From assembly GCF_024436435.1 (NCBI RefSeq), contig NZ_JAFMZP010000008.1, forward strand, positions 124,001 through 188,000: a stretch of 64,000 nucleotides of DNA, given 5' to 3'. The position numbers were made by a program, and so were the translations under genes. Origin of the DNA: Desertivirga xinjiangensis. Lineage in GTDB: Bacteria > Bacteroidota > Bacteroidia > Sphingobacteriales > Sphingobacteriaceae. The notes under the pieces are model-generated. The model did no database searches. It was given only the letters and a program-made list of their open reading frames with translations, and had not been told where the DNA came from. Positions 44,463 through 53,118 of the stretch are shown here, in pieces (position 1 is the stretch's first letter; each line of letters begins with the position of its first letter).

Positions 44463-44672
44463 GTTAAGTTTGTTTAAATCATCCTGACAGTCAACAGGTG
44501 ACAGGCGTTTATTTATGATGTCAATGCATTTGGTTTCACTGTTATACCAGAACTGGTTATTACCCGGAAATGCTTCATTGTGTCCTTTAGTAATTTCTTC
44601 ATCCATGGCCTCGTACGAGTAGTATTTCTTAAAGTGTCTGTTCTTTCCGTGTCGTTTGAATAATATAAACAT
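44445..44672 (-). CDS. hypothetical protein, 75 residues
   Basis: I do not recognise it. The frame begins at a clear ATG (44672) and overlaps the last 18 bp of the convergent clpP gene. The N-terminus is basic and aromatic (FKRHGKNRHFKKYYSYEAMD), the centre acidic and Asn-rich (AFPGNNQFWYNSETK), and the tail is ordinary. No signal peptide or membrane segment. The composition looks like protein rather than antisense, but without relatives to compare the call is modest. It could interact with the ClpP-type protease, as small neighbours sometimes do; this is speculation. Confidence 0.45.
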   Translation of the reverse strand: MFILFKRHGKNRHFKKYYSYEAMDEEITKGHNEAFPGNNQFWYNSETKCIDIINKRLSPVDCQDDLNKLNLGPNP

Positions 44673-44824
44673 TTATTAGTAACACCATTTAGTTCATTTA
44701 GTGCTCTTTATTTTGTAAATAGATTTCAGGCTCAAAAATTGGGATACAAATGTTTTATGTGAACTAGGCTGGCAGGAAGATTGTTAAGAATAAGCAGATC
44801 TACATTTAATAAATATTATCTGCT

Positions 44825-45616
44825 ATGAACAACGAAAAATATGCCCTGATCACAGGAGCAACCAGCGGTATAGGATACGAGCTGGCCAAGTTATTTGCAA
44901 AGGACCACTATAATTTAATTATTGTGGCCCGCGACGAGAACGAGTTGTCTACAACTGCGTCCAAACTTAAACAGGAATTTAACATCAGCGTAGAGACTAT
45001 TTCAAAGGACCTTTTTAAAAAAGAAAGTCCGTTCGAGGTATATGACGAAGTAAAATTAAAGGGAATTGAGATAGATGTACTGGTGAATGACGCTGGCCAC
45101 GGATATTACGGCCAGTTCCTTGATACCGATATTGGTACAGAACTGGACATTATACAATTAAATATTGGGGCATACGTTGTTTTGACCAAATGTTTCCTAA
45201 AGGACATGGTCGCCCGTGGCGAAGGCAAAATCCTGAATGTCGGATCGATCGCGGGTGAAGCACCTGGTCCATGGCAATCGGTTTATCACGGAACTAAAGC
45301 TTTCGTAAATTCCTGGAGTGCAGCTATACAGCATGAGGTTAAAGACAAAGGAGTAAGTGTGACCTGTTTATTACCCGGAGCTACAGATACCGACTTTTTC
45401 AGGAAAGCTGAAATGGAGGAATCTAAGATTGTTCAGGAAAACGATCTGGACGATCCGGCCGGTGTGGCTAGAGACGGATATGAGGGCTTAATGGCTGGAA
45501 AGCCAAAAGTGATCTCAGGCTTAAAAAATAAAATGCAGGTTGGAATGGGAAATATTCTGCCGGATAGTGTTGCAGCAGCACAGATGTCGAAACAGCAGGA
45601 ACCGGTCAGGAAATAA
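44825..45616 (+). CDS. short-chain dehydrogenase/reductase (SDR)
   Basis: 263 residues of the classical SDR family: cofactor motif TGATSGIG (residues 11-18), VNDAG in place of NNAG, catalytic Ser in NVGSIAG and the YxxxK pair in YHGTK. The arginine at the end of the second strand (IIVARDENEL) suggests a preference for NADP(H). The substrate is unknown. A 7-bp inverted repeat (AGCAGAT at 44793, ATCTGCT at 44818) brackets the region right before the ATG. A strong terminator begins 4 bp after the stop. Confidence 0.9.
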   Translation: MNNEKYALITGATSGIGYELAKLFAKDHYNLIIVARDENELSTTASKLKQEFNISVETISKDLFKKESPFEVYDEVKLKGIEIDVLVNDAGHGYYGQFLDTDIGTELDIIQLNIGAYVVLTKCFLKDMVARGEGKILNVGSIAGEAPGPWQSVYHGTKAFVNSWSAAIQHEVKDKGVSVTCLLPGATDTDFFRKAEMEESKIVQENDLDDPAGVARDGYEGLMAGKPKVISGLKNKMQVGMGNILPDSVAAAQMSKQQEPVRK

Positions 45617-45619
45617 AAT

Positions 45620-45650
45620 AAAAAAGATCCCTTTGGGGATCTTTTTTATT
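45620..45650. terminator. bidirectional terminator between convergent genes
   Basis: AAAAAAGATCCC (45620-45631) and GGGATCTTTTTT (45636-45647) form a perfect 12-bp stem with the loop TTTG. It serves the SDR gene on the plus strand and, at its right edge, touches the stop of the leftward gene ending at 45646. Confidence 0.9.
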
Positions 45651-45891
45651 GTTGCTTAAGTACAAGTTGTTTCGTCTGGCTGCTTTTTTCCACCCTCACT
45701 ACCACCTCCTTATCCCTGAGATCGAGCGTATCCGCTATACGCAGTATTTGGGCCTCAATTTTACTGAATACCGAGTCAAAAGGTTTTTTATCATCGGGCA
45801 CTTGAATCACAATGACGCCGTCCTGGAAATCAACGTCGTAATCGGCAAAAGTTAAGACTATTTCATTATAATACTGATAAACGATATCCAT
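45646..45891 (-). CDS. hypothetical protein, 81 residues
   Basis: No family recognised. The ATG at 45891 gives an 81-residue soluble alpha/beta protein: MDIVYQYYNEIVLTFADYDV, then strands (GVIVIQVPDD), a helix (FDSVFSKIEAQILRIADTL), a strand (EVVVRVEK), and a basic tail. A longer reading from 45912 is possible but less likely. Predicted cytosolic. It is transcribed towards the bidirectional terminator and may share its transcript with the tiny gene upstream (45927-46022) and the CDF exporter beyond that. Its function is unknown. Confidence 0.6.
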   Translation of the reverse strand: MDIVYQYYNEIVLTFADYDVDFQDGVIVIQVPDDKKPFDSVFSKIEAQILRIADTLDLRDKEVVVRVEKSSQTKQLVLKQQ

Positions 45892-45926
45892 GGAAGGTTT
45901 TTTGTCCCGCAAATATAAGCGATCCC

Positions 45927-46022
45927 TTATTTAATAGCTTCGGTGTTTAACTTTTTAATGAGGTCTGCCTCATCCTGGCGATATGGAGAACCGTCTTTTT
46001 TAAAGATTCTGTAAGCTTCCAT
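45927..46022 (-). CDS. small ORF, 31 residues
   Basis: A complete 32-codon frame (ATG at 46022, TAA at 45927) fills the gap between the CDF exporter (ends 46046) and the hypothetical gene starting at 45891. The peptide begins MEAYRIFKKDGSPYRQDEAD and ends in a short Lys/Asn helix; it is charged and soluble. The reading frame is tightly packed, 23 bp from the upstream stop and 35 bp to the downstream ATG, which supports a real gene in a small operon. No family is recognised. Confidence 0.4.
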   Translation of the reverse strand: MEAYRIFKKDGSPYRQDEADLIKKLNTEAIK

Positions 46023-46045
46023 GAGACTAGAAGTTTTATCATCAG

Positions 46046-46978
46046 TCAGCAATTAGCCAAACTGCAAGGCGCGTCGCTCGTTTCAATTTGCAAGGTCGGG
46101 TGATTTATTGAATACTGGTCCATGATTTTTTCAATCTTGTCTCTAAGCTCACGTTGATTTGAGATGTTTTCTTTTTCGACTACAACATGAACTGTACTGA
46201 TGCTATAAGTCCCATCTAAAGTCCATACATGGACATCATGAACATTTTTTACTCCCTTAATTTCCATTATATCTTTTGTCAGCTGGGCAATATTTACATT
46301 TTCCGGAACTGCCTGCAGAAAGATCCTGGAGGTTTGGATAAGGTTTTTTATGGCATTGAATAAGATGAATAGGGCGATGCCGATGGAGAGAAGAGGGTCT
46401 ATCCAGAACCACTTGGTGAAATAAATGATTATTGATCCGACGAGGACTGCCGCCCAGCCTAATCCGTCTTCTAACATATGAAGCATAAGAGCCTGGCTAT
46501 TTTGACTGTGACTATGACTGTGATGTGAATGATTATGCACATGAACATGCTGACTGTGATCAGTATTTCCATGGTTCTTTATTTTTAGAAAAGCCAAACC
46601 ATTCACAACAATACCAAGCACTGCTAACCATAACATACCAAGGCTGTTTACTTCATGCGGATTTGAGAGTGCAGAAACGGCTTTGATTAGCATGATCACC
46701 GAGCCACCAATCAAAAGAACAGAAAGGACAAAAGCGGATAAAAGGGAGAATCGCTTGTATCCGTAAGAATAGTTTTTTGTTCTCTTTTTTACAGAGAGTT
46801 TTTCTAATAAAACACCGGAGCCAATCGCAACAGTATCTCCCAGGTCGTGTATCGCATCAGTTAGGATCGCGGTGGAATTAGTATATAGTCCTCCAGCGAT
46901 TTCGATAAGAGAGAAAACTGCATTTAGCCAGAAAGCGGTAGTAAGTCCGGATTGTATACTTGAATGATTGTGAGGCAT
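46046..46978 (-). CDS. cation diffusion facilitator (CDF) zinc/divalent-metal exporter
   Basis: 310 residues with six membrane segments and a His-rich cytosolic loop (HSQHVHVHNHSHHSHSHS, about residues 140-160). Metal-site motifs are DAIHDLGD in helix 2 and HMLEDGLGW in helix 5, which fit the Zn-type HxxxD/DxxxD arrangement. The C-terminal cytosolic domain (VKNVHDVHVWTLDGTYSISTVH) is typical of CzcD/ZitB. It exports Zn(II), perhaps also Co(II) or Cd(II), by proton exchange. Two small hypothetical genes follow on the same strand. No metal-responsive regulator is adjacent. Confidence 0.9.
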   Translation of the reverse strand: MPHNHSSIQSGLTTAFWLNAVFSLIEIAGGLYTNSTAILTDAIHDLGDTVAIGSGVLLEKLSVKKRTKNYSYGYKRFSLLSAFVLSVLLIGGSVIMLIKAVSALSNPHEVNSLGMLWLAVLGIVVNGLAFLKIKNHGNTDHSQHVHVHNHSHHSHSHSQNSQALMLHMLEDGLGWAAVLVGSIIIYFTKWFWIDPLLSIGIALFILFNAIKNLIQTSRIFLQAVPENVNIAQLTKDIMEIKGVKNVHDVHVWTLDGTYSISTVHVVVEKENISNQRELRDKIEKIMDQYSINHPTLQIETSDAPCSLANC

Positions 46979-47245
46979 GCTGAAACATTATATAACAAAA
47001 ATACTGCAATTACAATGCAATACTATTCCAATGTTCACAACATTTAATGTTTTTTAATTGATGACACTTAAAGAAGTAGAAGATTTTTTAAACTATCAGC
47101 GTCATGTAAAATAGCTGAATGTAAATTGCTTTAAAGGAGATTGTTCCATAATGCAGCCAAAGTATCGTGATTAAAAGTCGGACATCTCGTTCATGTCCTG
47201 ATGAGTCAATGACTAACATTTGAAACAATCTCCCTTGGTACGTTC

Positions 47246-49237
47246 TTAGTTTAGCGCAAACTTCTCCCAACCGCCAATAGTGGTTCTGTTACATTTCATC
47301 ACAGATTCTCCATTTTCTGAAGAAATGTATTTACCATTATTCCCTCTAAGTGAGATTTTTCCATCTGCGCTTACTATCCATTCAAATTTCTCCCAATCAC
47401 TGATGCTGGTTCTGTTACAGGTTATACCTGAAGTTGCCCCATTTTCAGAAGATACATATTTGTTCATGCTTTTTAATGCAATTTTTCCTCCGCCAGCGTC
47501 AACAACTGTAAACGTTTCCCAGGTTGACGCATATGGACGATTACACCACATTGGCTCTTCCCCATTTTCTCCCGACACAAACTGGTTGTTGTAACCTCTC
47601 AATTTAATGTTTTGTCCAATTGGAGCGGTACCGGCCGATATCTGCAAACTGCCGAGTGTGAGCCATCCGTTGATTAGATCACCACTAACGGCAAGTGATA
47701 TACCTGGTTTATTTGCGTTTGTTTTATCAATGATTGCTACCGCCCAGGTATAAGCACCGGCTGGCAGGTCGACCGCTGTAGTGGTGAAATTATAAGTCAC
47801 CGGGTTATCCTTAAGCCATTTCGACGGATCGCTGTTATTATCTATAAATAACTTTTTAACTGCACCCGAAGCATCTACAATAGCAAAAGCGACTCTGTAT
47901 TTATAATTCCATTGAGGAATGTTGTTAGGGCAATATCCCCAGCCCATATTTCTCCAGCGGTGACTCAGGCTAGCTGTTGCCCCGGTCGTAATAAGATTTG
48001 GCAAAGACACTTCGTCAGGATATAAACGGTATCCACCTTCAGTAATAAAACGTTGCACCAGAGGAAAGCTGGTGCCAAACCATGAGGCGGTCTCTGATCC
48101 GGCACGAAAGTCCATCATATTTACGTGTGCTTCAGCCGATCTGTTAAACTCACCTAGTCTTACATCTTCCGGATGCCCCTGTCTGTATTGAGCACCTGAG
48201 TCATTCCAGTATCTATGTGAGCTGACAATCCAACCGCCCTCCATAATAATTGGACGTTTGTAATTCCATGCAGCGGCAAAGGTTTTTTCCCAGCTCTGAT
48301 AATAATCGGTCATTCCAAAAGCGTCATGTCTAAGGCTATATCCTTTGTTAATAGCTTTAACAAGAAGTCTGTCACTGTTTGGATTTACCGCTCCCCAGCT
48401 TGTAGGGTGGCCAATTAGTCTGTGATAATTTATTACCAATGGCACTTTCGTAAAAGTTCTGGTATAAAGACCCATGATCCAGTCTAGAACCTCTTCTTTA
48501 GCTGTCTCTGTTTGGGCAGATGTTAAAGTACCGGGGTCTGCATAAACTACATTATGCGCTTCTCCCCATTTACCCAATCCATAAGCGTCGATAAAAGATG
48601 TGATGGCAGGATCATTGAAATCTTCAGCCAGCTCTTCAATAAACGTAGTATAATATTGTCTGAAAACAGGATCCTGAGGGAAAGGGGTTTTTTGAGCCGG
48701 AACCGCGGGGTTTGACAACCAATAGTCAGCTCCCGCGTCGAACACAAACTGGGGGGTGTTTTCGCCCTGATCGCGTCCATCTACTACGATACGGAAGGCG
48801 ATTGGTAAGCCCCTGGTTTTTGCTCCGTTGATTAATTTACCCATCTGCGAGTTCAAGTCTCTCCATGTATAAACACCTGGACTCGGATTCAAGGATCTCC
48901 AACTTGTGCGGATATAGCAGGCGGAAGCATAATCGATTGCCTTAACGTTCTTACCTAATTCCGGAACGTAATATTCGGAATCCCAATAGGTGTCAGTAGC
49001 GGTCCGGTTCCCATACATCACCCAGCCGTTCAAAGGATTGCGTAATATAGCAGTACTGTTGTATGTGGGTCTTATAACTACAGTACTACTGACGCTGGCC
49101 GTTGTTTTTTTGCTCGCATCATTACTTACCTGGGTTGGAATGGTGTCTTCAAGCTTTTTAGAGCAAGAAATCGAATAAAGGCATACAAATGCCATCAAAC
49201 CGAGCTTGCCTGCCGCCTTACAATTTAGTTTTCTCAT
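47246..49237 (-). CDS. DUF4832-type lipoprotein with C-terminal fascin-like trefoil
   Basis: 663 residues. A lipoprotein signal (LYSISCSKK) is followed by a TIM-barrel-like domain with NPLNGWVMYGNRT, YIRTSWRSLNPSPGVYTW, FIDAYGLGKWGEAHN, GMTDYYQSW and IIMEGGWIVSSH. A beta domain follows (about 420-540). The C-terminus holds three repeats of a fascin/actin-crosslinker type beta-trefoil (NQFVSGENGEEPMWCNRP, NKYVSSENGATSGITCNRTS, GKYISSENGESVMKCNRTT). The first part looks like a DUF4832 protein, a group with a glycoside-hydrolase-like barrel; candidate acids are the E in KWGEAHN and in IMEGGW. The trefoil probably binds carbohydrate. It is an orphan gene without SusCD. Confidence 0.75.
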   Translation of the reverse strand: MRKLNCKAAGKLGLMAFVCLYSISCSKKLEDTIPTQVSNDASKKTTASVSSTVVIRPTYNSTAILRNPLNGWVMYGNRTATDTYWDSEYYVPELGKNVKAIDYASACYIRTSWRSLNPSPGVYTWRDLNSQMGKLINGAKTRGLPIAFRIVVDGRDQGENTPQFVFDAGADYWLSNPAVPAQKTPFPQDPVFRQYYTTFIEELAEDFNDPAITSFIDAYGLGKWGEAHNVVYADPGTLTSAQTETAKEEVLDWIMGLYTRTFTKVPLVINYHRLIGHPTSWGAVNPNSDRLLVKAINKGYSLRHDAFGMTDYYQSWEKTFAAAWNYKRPIIMEGGWIVSSHRYWNDSGAQYRQGHPEDVRLGEFNRSAEAHVNMMDFRAGSETASWFGTSFPLVQRFITEGGYRLYPDEVSLPNLITTGATASLSHRWRNMGWGYCPNNIPQWNYKYRVAFAIVDASGAVKKLFIDNNSDPSKWLKDNPVTYNFTTTAVDLPAGAYTWAVAIIDKTNANKPGISLAVSGDLINGWLTLGSLQISAGTAPIGQNIKLRGYNNQFVSGENGEEPMWCNRPYASTWETFTVVDAGGGKIALKSMNKYVSSENGATSGITCNRTSISDWEKFEWIVSADGKISLRGNNGKYISSENGESVMKCNRTTIGGWEKFALN

Positions 49238-49638
49238 GGTTTAAACAATAAAGTTATTTGGTTTAAAAAATTCTGGTGTGTCAAACATTTCTGCATCCTC
49301 CTTATGTGATACAGCAACATTATCCAGATTATATAATTGGTACTTGTTTCGGGTATTAAAATGAATTAACAACCATCATAGAATCCAAAAAAGATTCAGG
49401 GAAAAATCGTTACTTCAGGTTAAACTGGTTTGTTAATTAAATTGGTTGCAAAGAACATGTCCTTTGGTTACAGCAAAACTAATACAAGCTCCAGGTAGGA
49501 GGGTTCGTTTTTGTTCAGAAATGGTTCAATTTTGTACAAGTAAGAATGTTTTCTATTAATGTATTGGGTTGCAATAAGTTATTTTAAAAAAAAGATACCA
49601 AAGAGAGCGAGGGAAAGCCTCTTCTGGAGTCGGAAGAA
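49238..49638. other. divergent intergenic region
   Basis: Lies between the leftward DUF4832-type gene and the rightward hydroxyacid dehydrogenase. No coding frame is credible. A perfect -7 element, TATCTTTG, lies just past its end at 49639-49646, 44 bp before the dehydrogenase ATG. No large repeat was seen. Confidence 0.5.
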
Positions 49639-49646
49639 TATCTTTG
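49639..49646 (+). promoter_or_regulatory. -7 element of the hydroxyacid dehydrogenase gene
   Basis: TATCTTTG matches TAnnTTTG exactly and lies 44 bp before the ATG at 49690. No TTG is present at the -33 distance. Confidence 0.4.
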
Positions 49647-49689
49647 CGACATTAAACTTATAACCATTGGATTTTTATTTAAGAACTTT

Positions 49690-50667
49690 ATGAAAGTATT
49701 TGTCACTAGAAGGATCACGCATGCAGGGGTTCAATTGATGGAGAAAAAAGGAATAATAGTAACTCAATGGCTTGAAAAACGCGAGTTGGAGGAGGATGAG
49801 CTGATAGCGCATTGCAAACAGCATGATGCACTTGTTATTGCAGGTCCAGCGAAGCTCGGCACTTACTTCCTGAATCAATGCAGGCATTTAAAAGTGATCG
49901 CCATTCATGGTGTTGGATACGATCATGTGGATATTGCTGAAGCGACGAGACTGAATATTCCTGTTGGCAATACACCGGGTGTCGTAAATAATTCAACTGC
50001 TGACACTGCATTTTTGCTGATGCTGGCTGTTTCAAAAAAAGCTGTGTACAATCATAAGCGGATTTTAAACGGTGAGTGGAACTTTTTTGATCCTGCGGTT
50101 AACCTTGGGGTTGAACTTAAAGGTAAAACCTTGGGTGTGTTTGGACTTGGGGGTATCGGTACAGAACTAGCGCGGATGTGTTCAGCTGCTTATGACATGA
50201 AGATCATTTATTGCAACAGAAATATTAATAAGAAGGCGGAAGAGGACCTCGCAGCAGTAAAAGTTTCCTTCGATGATCTGCTTGTACAAAGTGATGTGAT
50301 TTCGGTTCATTCCATATTAAGTGATGAAACAAGGGAAGTATTCAACAGGGAGGCTTTTTTGAAAATGAAGCCAAGCTCCATATTTATTAATACTGCCCGT
50401 GGAGGTATCCATAACGAAGCAGATTTGATAGAGGCCTTAGGAAAGAGGACGATCTGGGGGGCGGGTCTGGATGTGACAAACCCTGAGCCTATGCGACCGG
50501 ATAATCCCCTGCTAAACATGGAGTATGCCACTATCCTTCCTCACATTGGGACATCCACAGAGGAAACGAGGCTGAAGATGGTGACCCGGATAGCGGAGAA
50601 CGTTATTGCAGCAATGGAAGGGACGCCAATTCCTTATCCGGTTAACCCGGAAATTTATTCAAGGTGA
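49690..50667 (+). CDS. D-2-hydroxyacid dehydrogenase (glyoxylate/hydroxypyruvate reductase-like)
   Basis: 325 residues of the D-isomer-specific 2-hydroxyacid dehydrogenase family. The substrate domain contains HGVGYDHVDIAEATRLNIPV and GNTPGVVNNSTADTAFLLML. The cofactor motif is GVFGLGGIGTELARM, and the catalytic set is R in INTARGGI, E in TNPEPMRPDNPLL and H in ILPHIGTST. The acid/base pair is intact. It reduces a 2-ketoacid such as glyoxylate or hydroxypyruvate with NAD(P)H, and the sequence does not settle which. It is a single gene with a fitting -7 element upstream, convergent with the PorP/SprF gene. Confidence 0.9.
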   Translation: MKVFVTRRITHAGVQLMEKKGIIVTQWLEKRELEEDELIAHCKQHDALVIAGPAKLGTYFLNQCRHLKVIAIHGVGYDHVDIAEATRLNIPVGNTPGVVNNSTADTAFLLMLAVSKKAVYNHKRILNGEWNFFDPAVNLGVELKGKTLGVFGLGGIGTELARMCSAAYDMKIIYCNRNINKKAEEDLAAVKVSFDDLLVQSDVISVHSILSDETREVFNREAFLKMKPSSIFINTARGGIHNEADLIEALGKRTIWGAGLDVTNPEPMRPDNPLLNMEYATILPHIGTSTEETRLKMVTRIAENVIAAMEGTPIPYPVNPEIYSR

Positions 50668-50718
50668 GGAAGATGGTAAAAATTAAAGTGTTCATTGACA
50701 AAACTCATCTTTAACTTG

Positions 50719-51762
50719 TTACCAATTTCGTTGCGGACATATTACTTTATATGTATTATCCAGAAGAAAGCCAATCACAAACTCATGTGTACCTTTGCTT
50801 GTATTAGCCAGTTCAGAAACTGTAAAATCATATGAATAGCTTAAGTTTACGAAATTGCTAAAATAAAAGCCTGCCAGAGCCGAGAACGAATCTTTATTAC
50901 GATAGCCCCCGCCAAGCCAGAATCTGTCGCGGAAAGATAGTTTCATGTTGAAGTCGATGGCGTTAGAAGTAGCTCTTACTTTTCTTAGTATTACTGATGG
51001 AACAGCAGCGATGTCTTCGGTGGCAAAAAATTTATAACCCGCAGTCATAAAAAAATGTGGGACCTGTTTAAGTCCCGTCGAGGGAGAATCATTGCCAGAG
51101 TTTTGGGGCAACAGCTGCTGCCCGGAAAGCCCGATAAAATATAGCGGGCCATAAAACCATATACCCGCTGCCAGATCGGGCTTTAGTTGCTGTTCTATGT
51201 TATCATCCAGTATAGGATCTGATCTTTCATCATTAAATCTCAGTTTGGATCTGTCAATGGCCATACGTGATATTCCCGCCGCAATACCGACCGAGAGGTT
51301 TGTCTTGGCCGATATTCCCAAATGATAAGCGTAGGTTGCATTGATATCCATCCAATTAATTGGCCCGGCCTTGTCAAACACCCCAAATAGACCAATGCCA
51401 TGATGCGGACTAGATGCTTGATAATTGGGTACATAGCTTCGGCTGAGGGGATTGTTTTCCTGCCCGCCAAAGGAAGTAACTGAGGAACTCATATCGCTTT
51501 TACCGATAGGTCCATGTATCGAAAAATAACTTGTTACTGGTGCCCCTTCAAGTCCTGTCCATTGATTTCTATAACCAGCTTTTACATCTATATAATTTTC
51601 AATGCCTGATATAGCAGGGTTAATCAAATAATTATTGAAGATATATTGAGTGTATTGCGGCTTTTGTTGGGCAAAGGCCGTTAGATTAAGAAGTCCCAGA
51701 AATAAAAGAAAATAAATATTTTTCAACGCTATCGGCAGATTTATAATTCTGGTCAGATGCAA
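50719..51762 (-). CDS. PorP/SprF family outer-membrane protein (type IX secretion-associated)
   Basis: 347 residues: signal peptide (ending NLTAFAQQ), then the PorP/SprF hallmark KPQYTQYIFNNYLINPAISG, GYRNQWTGLEGAPVTSYFSI, and repeated beta strands of an outer-membrane barrel ending near the C-terminus. PorP/SprF proteins act with the type IX secretion system to display or export large adhesins in Bacteroidota. Here no such large adhesin or gliding gene is within the window, so this is an orphan copy. The start is uncertain: TTG codons at 51762 and about 51726 both fit, with no ATG at the N-terminus. Confidence 0.85.
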   Translation of the reverse strand: MHLTRIINLPIALKNIYFLLFLGLLNLTAFAQQKPQYTQYIFNNYLINPAISGIENYIDVKAGYRNQWTGLEGAPVTSYFSIHGPIGKSDMSSSVTSFGGQENNPLSRSYVPNYQASSPHHGIGLFGVFDKAGPINWMDINATYAYHLGISAKTNLSVGIAAGISRMAIDRSKLRFNDERSDPILDDNIEQQLKPDLAAGIWFYGPLYFIGLSGQQLLPQNSGNDSPSTGLKQVPHFFMTAGYKFFATEDIAAVPSVILRKVRATSNAIDFNMKLSFRDRFWLGGGYRNKDSFSALAGFYFSNFVNLSYSYDFTVSELANTSKGTHEFVIGFLLDNTYKVICPQRNW

Positions 51763-51880
51763 TTTAAAAAATATTCAGATAGATTGGAAACGAACGAAAA
51801 TAAATAAAGTGGACTAGTGTGATGTTATTAAATAAAAGTTTATTTTTGTAGTTCTTTATACTGTATTAACTGTTTTAACA

Positions 51881-51912
51881 AAAAACCGCTTCTCTTGCTC
51901 GGGGAGCGGTTT
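51881..51912 (-). terminator. terminator of the GAF-PAS-HisKA gene
   Basis: On the minus strand AAACCGCT (51912-51905) pairs with AGCGGTTT (51890-51883) with extra pairing of CTC/GGG inside, followed by a run of T. On the plus strand the same hairpin is followed by TTTCTTTTG. Confidence 0.7.
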
Positions 51913-51918
51913 CTTTTG

Positions 51919-53040
51919 TTATTCCGTATCGTGAGTTAAATTAATAATTTTACTTATCCTGCTGTCCAGCTGCTTAGCGGATACTTCCAGCAAATGAACG
52001 TATTCTGATCTCGGGCCTTCCTCAGATTTCATCAGATTAATAAGACCTAATATAGAAGCCAGGGGGCCGCGTATTTCATGCGCCTGTACAAAAGCTATCT
52101 CTTTAAGACTTTCATTTTGCTTCTTCATTTTTTCGTAATAGGTCTTTCTCTCGTGTATGTCTATAGCGTGGTATGAGACGCCGATTATTTCCCCATTACC
52201 GGTTTTGGTTGGACTTATAGTAATGCCCCACCATTGAGGATCCAGTGATCCGAAGGTTAAGAAGCAGTCAACATTGATCACTTCACCCGCAAAAGCCAGG
52301 TTGGAAGTATTAATAAAAGCGTCTGCATAATAGGAGGGAATATAATCGAATATCGAATCACCTACTTTCATCCTTTTGTCCGTTACTACTTCATAAAAGT
52401 CTGCCACTCCTTTATTGAAGGCCAGGATTGCAAATTTTCTGCTTACTAGTAAGTGGTGAGTGTTCGAGCTGTCTAATATGGATTTCAACACCACTTTAGT
52501 GGTTTCTATTTCAAATTTTTGCCGTTGAATTTCTTCGATTTTTTGATGGAGTTCTGAGAAACGATATTCCAGTTCAACTAAATGACAAACTTGTTTGGCA
52601 AGCACAACGAGGCTTTGAAGCTGCTCTCCTGAAAGATCCCTGACTTTGGTATCATAAATGCAAAGGGTGCCTACATTATATCCATCGTGACTTTTTAGGT
52701 TTACTGCTGCATATGAACGAAATCCTTCTTTAACAAGCGGTAAAGTATCAATTTTGTCATAGATCAAGAAGTCAGAAATCACAGTGATCGTGTCATTTCT
52801 AATAGCATGACCGCATAGAAAATTGTTATGATCCAGAGCATTATTGGTAAATCCTGTGGCAGCCTTAATCAAAATCTTTTCTTGTTCAACAACGGAAATT
52901 AATGCGGCACTTGCATTACAGATTCGGGCTGCTAGTATTACAATGTCTTGAAGGTCAGTTGCTTTCTTTTTGTAGTGTTTTTTATACCGTTCGACTGCTG
53001 CAAGGCGATGCTCCTCCTCAGTTCCGATTGAATTGTTCAT
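51919..53040 (-). CDS. GAF-PAS-HisKA protein lacking an ATPase domain
   Basis: 373 residues. A GAF domain (about 20-170, with LCGHAIRNDTITVISDF and NVGTLCIYDTKVRDLS), a coiled coil, a PAS domain (about 195-310, with PQWWGITISPTKTGNGEIIG) and a HisKA-like segment VQAHEIRGPLASILGLINLM (His near residue 323). It then ends 50 residues later at a clean stop, before any N-, G1- or G2-box of a HATPase domain. The protein can dimerise and perhaps accept a phosphate, but cannot phosphorylate itself by the usual route. The next gene, divergent at 78 bp, is a single-domain receiver, so the pair may work together. No frameshift is needed to explain the end, since a terminator follows directly. Confidence 0.85.
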   Translation of the reverse strand: MNNSIGTEEEHRLAAVERYKKHYKKKATDLQDIVILAARICNASAALISVVEQEKILIKAATGFTNNALDHNNFLCGHAIRNDTITVISDFLIYDKIDTLPLVKEGFRSYAAVNLKSHDGYNVGTLCIYDTKVRDLSGEQLQSLVVLAKQVCHLVELEYRFSELHQKIEEIQRQKFEIETTKVVLKSILDSSNTHHLLVSRKFAILAFNKGVADFYEVVTDKRMKVGDSIFDYIPSYYADAFINTSNLAFAGEVINVDCFLTFGSLDPQWWGITISPTKTGNGEIIGVSYHAIDIHERKTYYEKMKKQNESLKEIAFVQAHEIRGPLASILGLINLMKSEEGPRSEYVHLLEVSAKQLDSRISKIINLTHDTE

Positions 53041-53118
53041 ATTATTCTTTAACAGATTTTAACGTTAGAGAAACCCAAAATAGGTGTTTTTTTTATACTT
53101 TTAGCGTATTGAACCACA

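Noticed and set aside
44793-44824. 7-bp inverted repeat AGCAGAT/ATCTGCT right before the SDR start
   Set aside because: Short and with an 18-bp gap; may be an operator but chance occurrence is likely.
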